Shown in pieces: positions 33,823 through 36,101 of a DNA stretch of 36,101 bases. Source of the DNA: Desulfobulbaceae bacterium (GTDB lineage Bacteria; Desulfobacterota; Desulfobulbia; Desulfobulbales; SURF-16); the NCBI GenBank assembly GCA_002868945.1, contig PKTX01000055.1, forward strand, positions 1-36,101, written 5' to 3'. Below the pieces are notes generated by a model, which ran no database searches, was not told the DNA's origin, and was given only the letters and a program-made list of their open reading frames with translations. The position numbers and the translations under genes were made by a program. Within the stretch, counting starts at the first letter, position 1. Each line of letters begins with the position of its first letter.

Positions 33823-33851
33823 TTGTGCCGGCAGAGCATATCTGCTATAAG
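33823..33851 (+). promoter_or_regulatory. Sigma-70-like promoter of the DEAD-box helicase
   Basis: TTGTGC (33823-33828) and TATAAG (33846-33851) with an ideal 17-nt spacer. It would leave a 5' leader of about 130 nt before the deaD-like start at 33990, which is common for cold-inducible helicase genes. Confidence 0.5.
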
Positions 33852-33989
33852 TCTTGCCCTTTTCTTATCTGAAACCTTCCCCTGACAGCCGTCCTCTCAG
33901 CAAGCATCGTACTTGTGTTGCCGGACTGGTTGTTGAACCACCAGCGTCTTCCTGTTTGTATAAAGCATAGAAGGCAGTGAGGATAGCCA

Positions 33990-35726
<1,737 letters not shown>

Positions 35727-35793
35727 GGGGGCTTCTTTGCTCTGTGCGGCGCTGCTCCGGATGCGGCCTTTCACGCATGAATCTGGGGCACAG

Positions 35794-35912
35794 CCGAAAA
35801 GAGAGCATGTCTCAGAACATTCGGGGTGTATCCATACACAGTATGGCGCCGCCTCTTTTCGGGAGAATGACTTCTCTCCACACCACAGGGGGGCTTCTCG
35901 TGGCCCCCCCTG
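35794..35912. terminator. Cluster of inverted repeats downstream of deaD
   Basis: CCGAAAAGAG (35794-35803) pairs with CTCTTTTCGG (35853-35862), enclosing GTGTAT-CC-ATACAC. Next CAGGGGGG (35886-35893) pairs with CCCCCCTG (35905-35912). The second resembles a terminator stem but has no T-run. These probably end or stabilise the deaD transcript. No convincing gene lies in 35727-36101. Confidence 0.45.
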
Positions 35913-35975
35913 CCCGACAGGCTCCTCGTGCAGTGTATCACTTAAAGTTTTGTATATTTATGCAACTATGCCTTT

Positions 35976-36056
35976 AACCACAAAGGCACAAAGGCACAAA
36001 AACACGAAGAGCTTCTTGTTTTTATGTTTTTCTTTGTGCCTTCGTGTCTTGTGGTT
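35976..36056. repeat. Imperfect inverted repeat rich in AAGGCACAAA
   Basis: AACCACAAAGGCACAAAGG (from 35976) is mirrored by CTTTGTGCC and GTCTTGTGGTT (to 36056). The arm contains a tandem GGCACAAA. The same style of arm occurs at 4646-4697, so it is a recurrent intergenic palindrome. No coding content. Confidence 0.6.
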
Positions 36057-36101
36057 CGTATGCAATAACGAAATTCTACACGTACATTTAAGTTTTACGG
36101 A

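Noticed and set aside
35744-35977. 77-codon open frame after the helicase gene
   Set aside because: It crosses several inverted repeats and shows no domain or codon bias.

Overview
The window is a 36.1 kb piece of a moderately GC-rich bacterial chromosome. There are no tRNA or rRNA genes, no CRISPR array and no insertion sequence. The gene content is an RlmKL fusion, ClpAS, an energy-converting hydrogenase-related membrane complex, a sigma-54 two-component system, a c-type haem sensor and paired carbonic anhydrases. It best fits a deltaproteobacterial (Desulfobacterota, perhaps Desulfobulbales) anaerobe. That taxonomic call is an inference from gene content, not from a marker gene.

Layout. 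Positions 1-10000 are on the minus strand and mostly housekeeping: rlmKL, a membrane acyltransferase, panE, a two-domain lipoprotein, clpA-clpS and holA. Positions 10000-12100 hold nfo-dinB on the plus strand with a 4-nt overlap, converging on a DksA/TraR-type zinc-finger gene. Positions 12457-12909 hold a small ORF interrupted by one amber codon and a copy of a dispersed repeat. Positions 12910-15659 encode a histidine kinase and an NtrC-type regulator. Divergent from them, a -24/-12 promoter with two upstream dyads drives a UspA-like protein, a small protein and an LCIB-type (beta-like) carbonic anhydrase. A six-gene Hyf/Ehr-type complex (hyfB, C, E, F, G, I-like) and a CBS-pair protein follow at 18152-26141. 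A convergent gene encodes a fusion of endonuclease III and exonuclease III. A canonical beta-carbonic anhydrase and a SulP anion transporter follow (27893-31017) and end at a clear terminator. The right end carries a haem sensor with HAMP, a TPR protein, a HEAT-like protein and a DEAD-box helicase.

The most interesting unit is 15700-31017. The large subunit of the Ehr complex has lost all four [NiFe] cysteines, while the NuoB-like small subunit keeps its four cluster cysteines. This ion-pumping, non-hydrogenase complex is flanked by two unrelated carbonic anhydrase families and a SulP transporter with a coiled-coil insertion. I propose an energy-coupled inorganic-carbon (CO2/bicarbonate) system under sigma-54 control. 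It would be analogous to, but different from, the DabAB and cyanobacterial NDH-1/Cup systems. This is a hypothesis from sequence and neighbourhood only.

Other notable items are a three-copy intergenic repeat with a nearly invariant 41-nt core, a 169-bp inverted-repeat-bounded intergenic element, a possible attenuator upstream of the HEAT-like gene, and a perfect TetR-like palindrome upstream of the beta-carbonic anhydrase.
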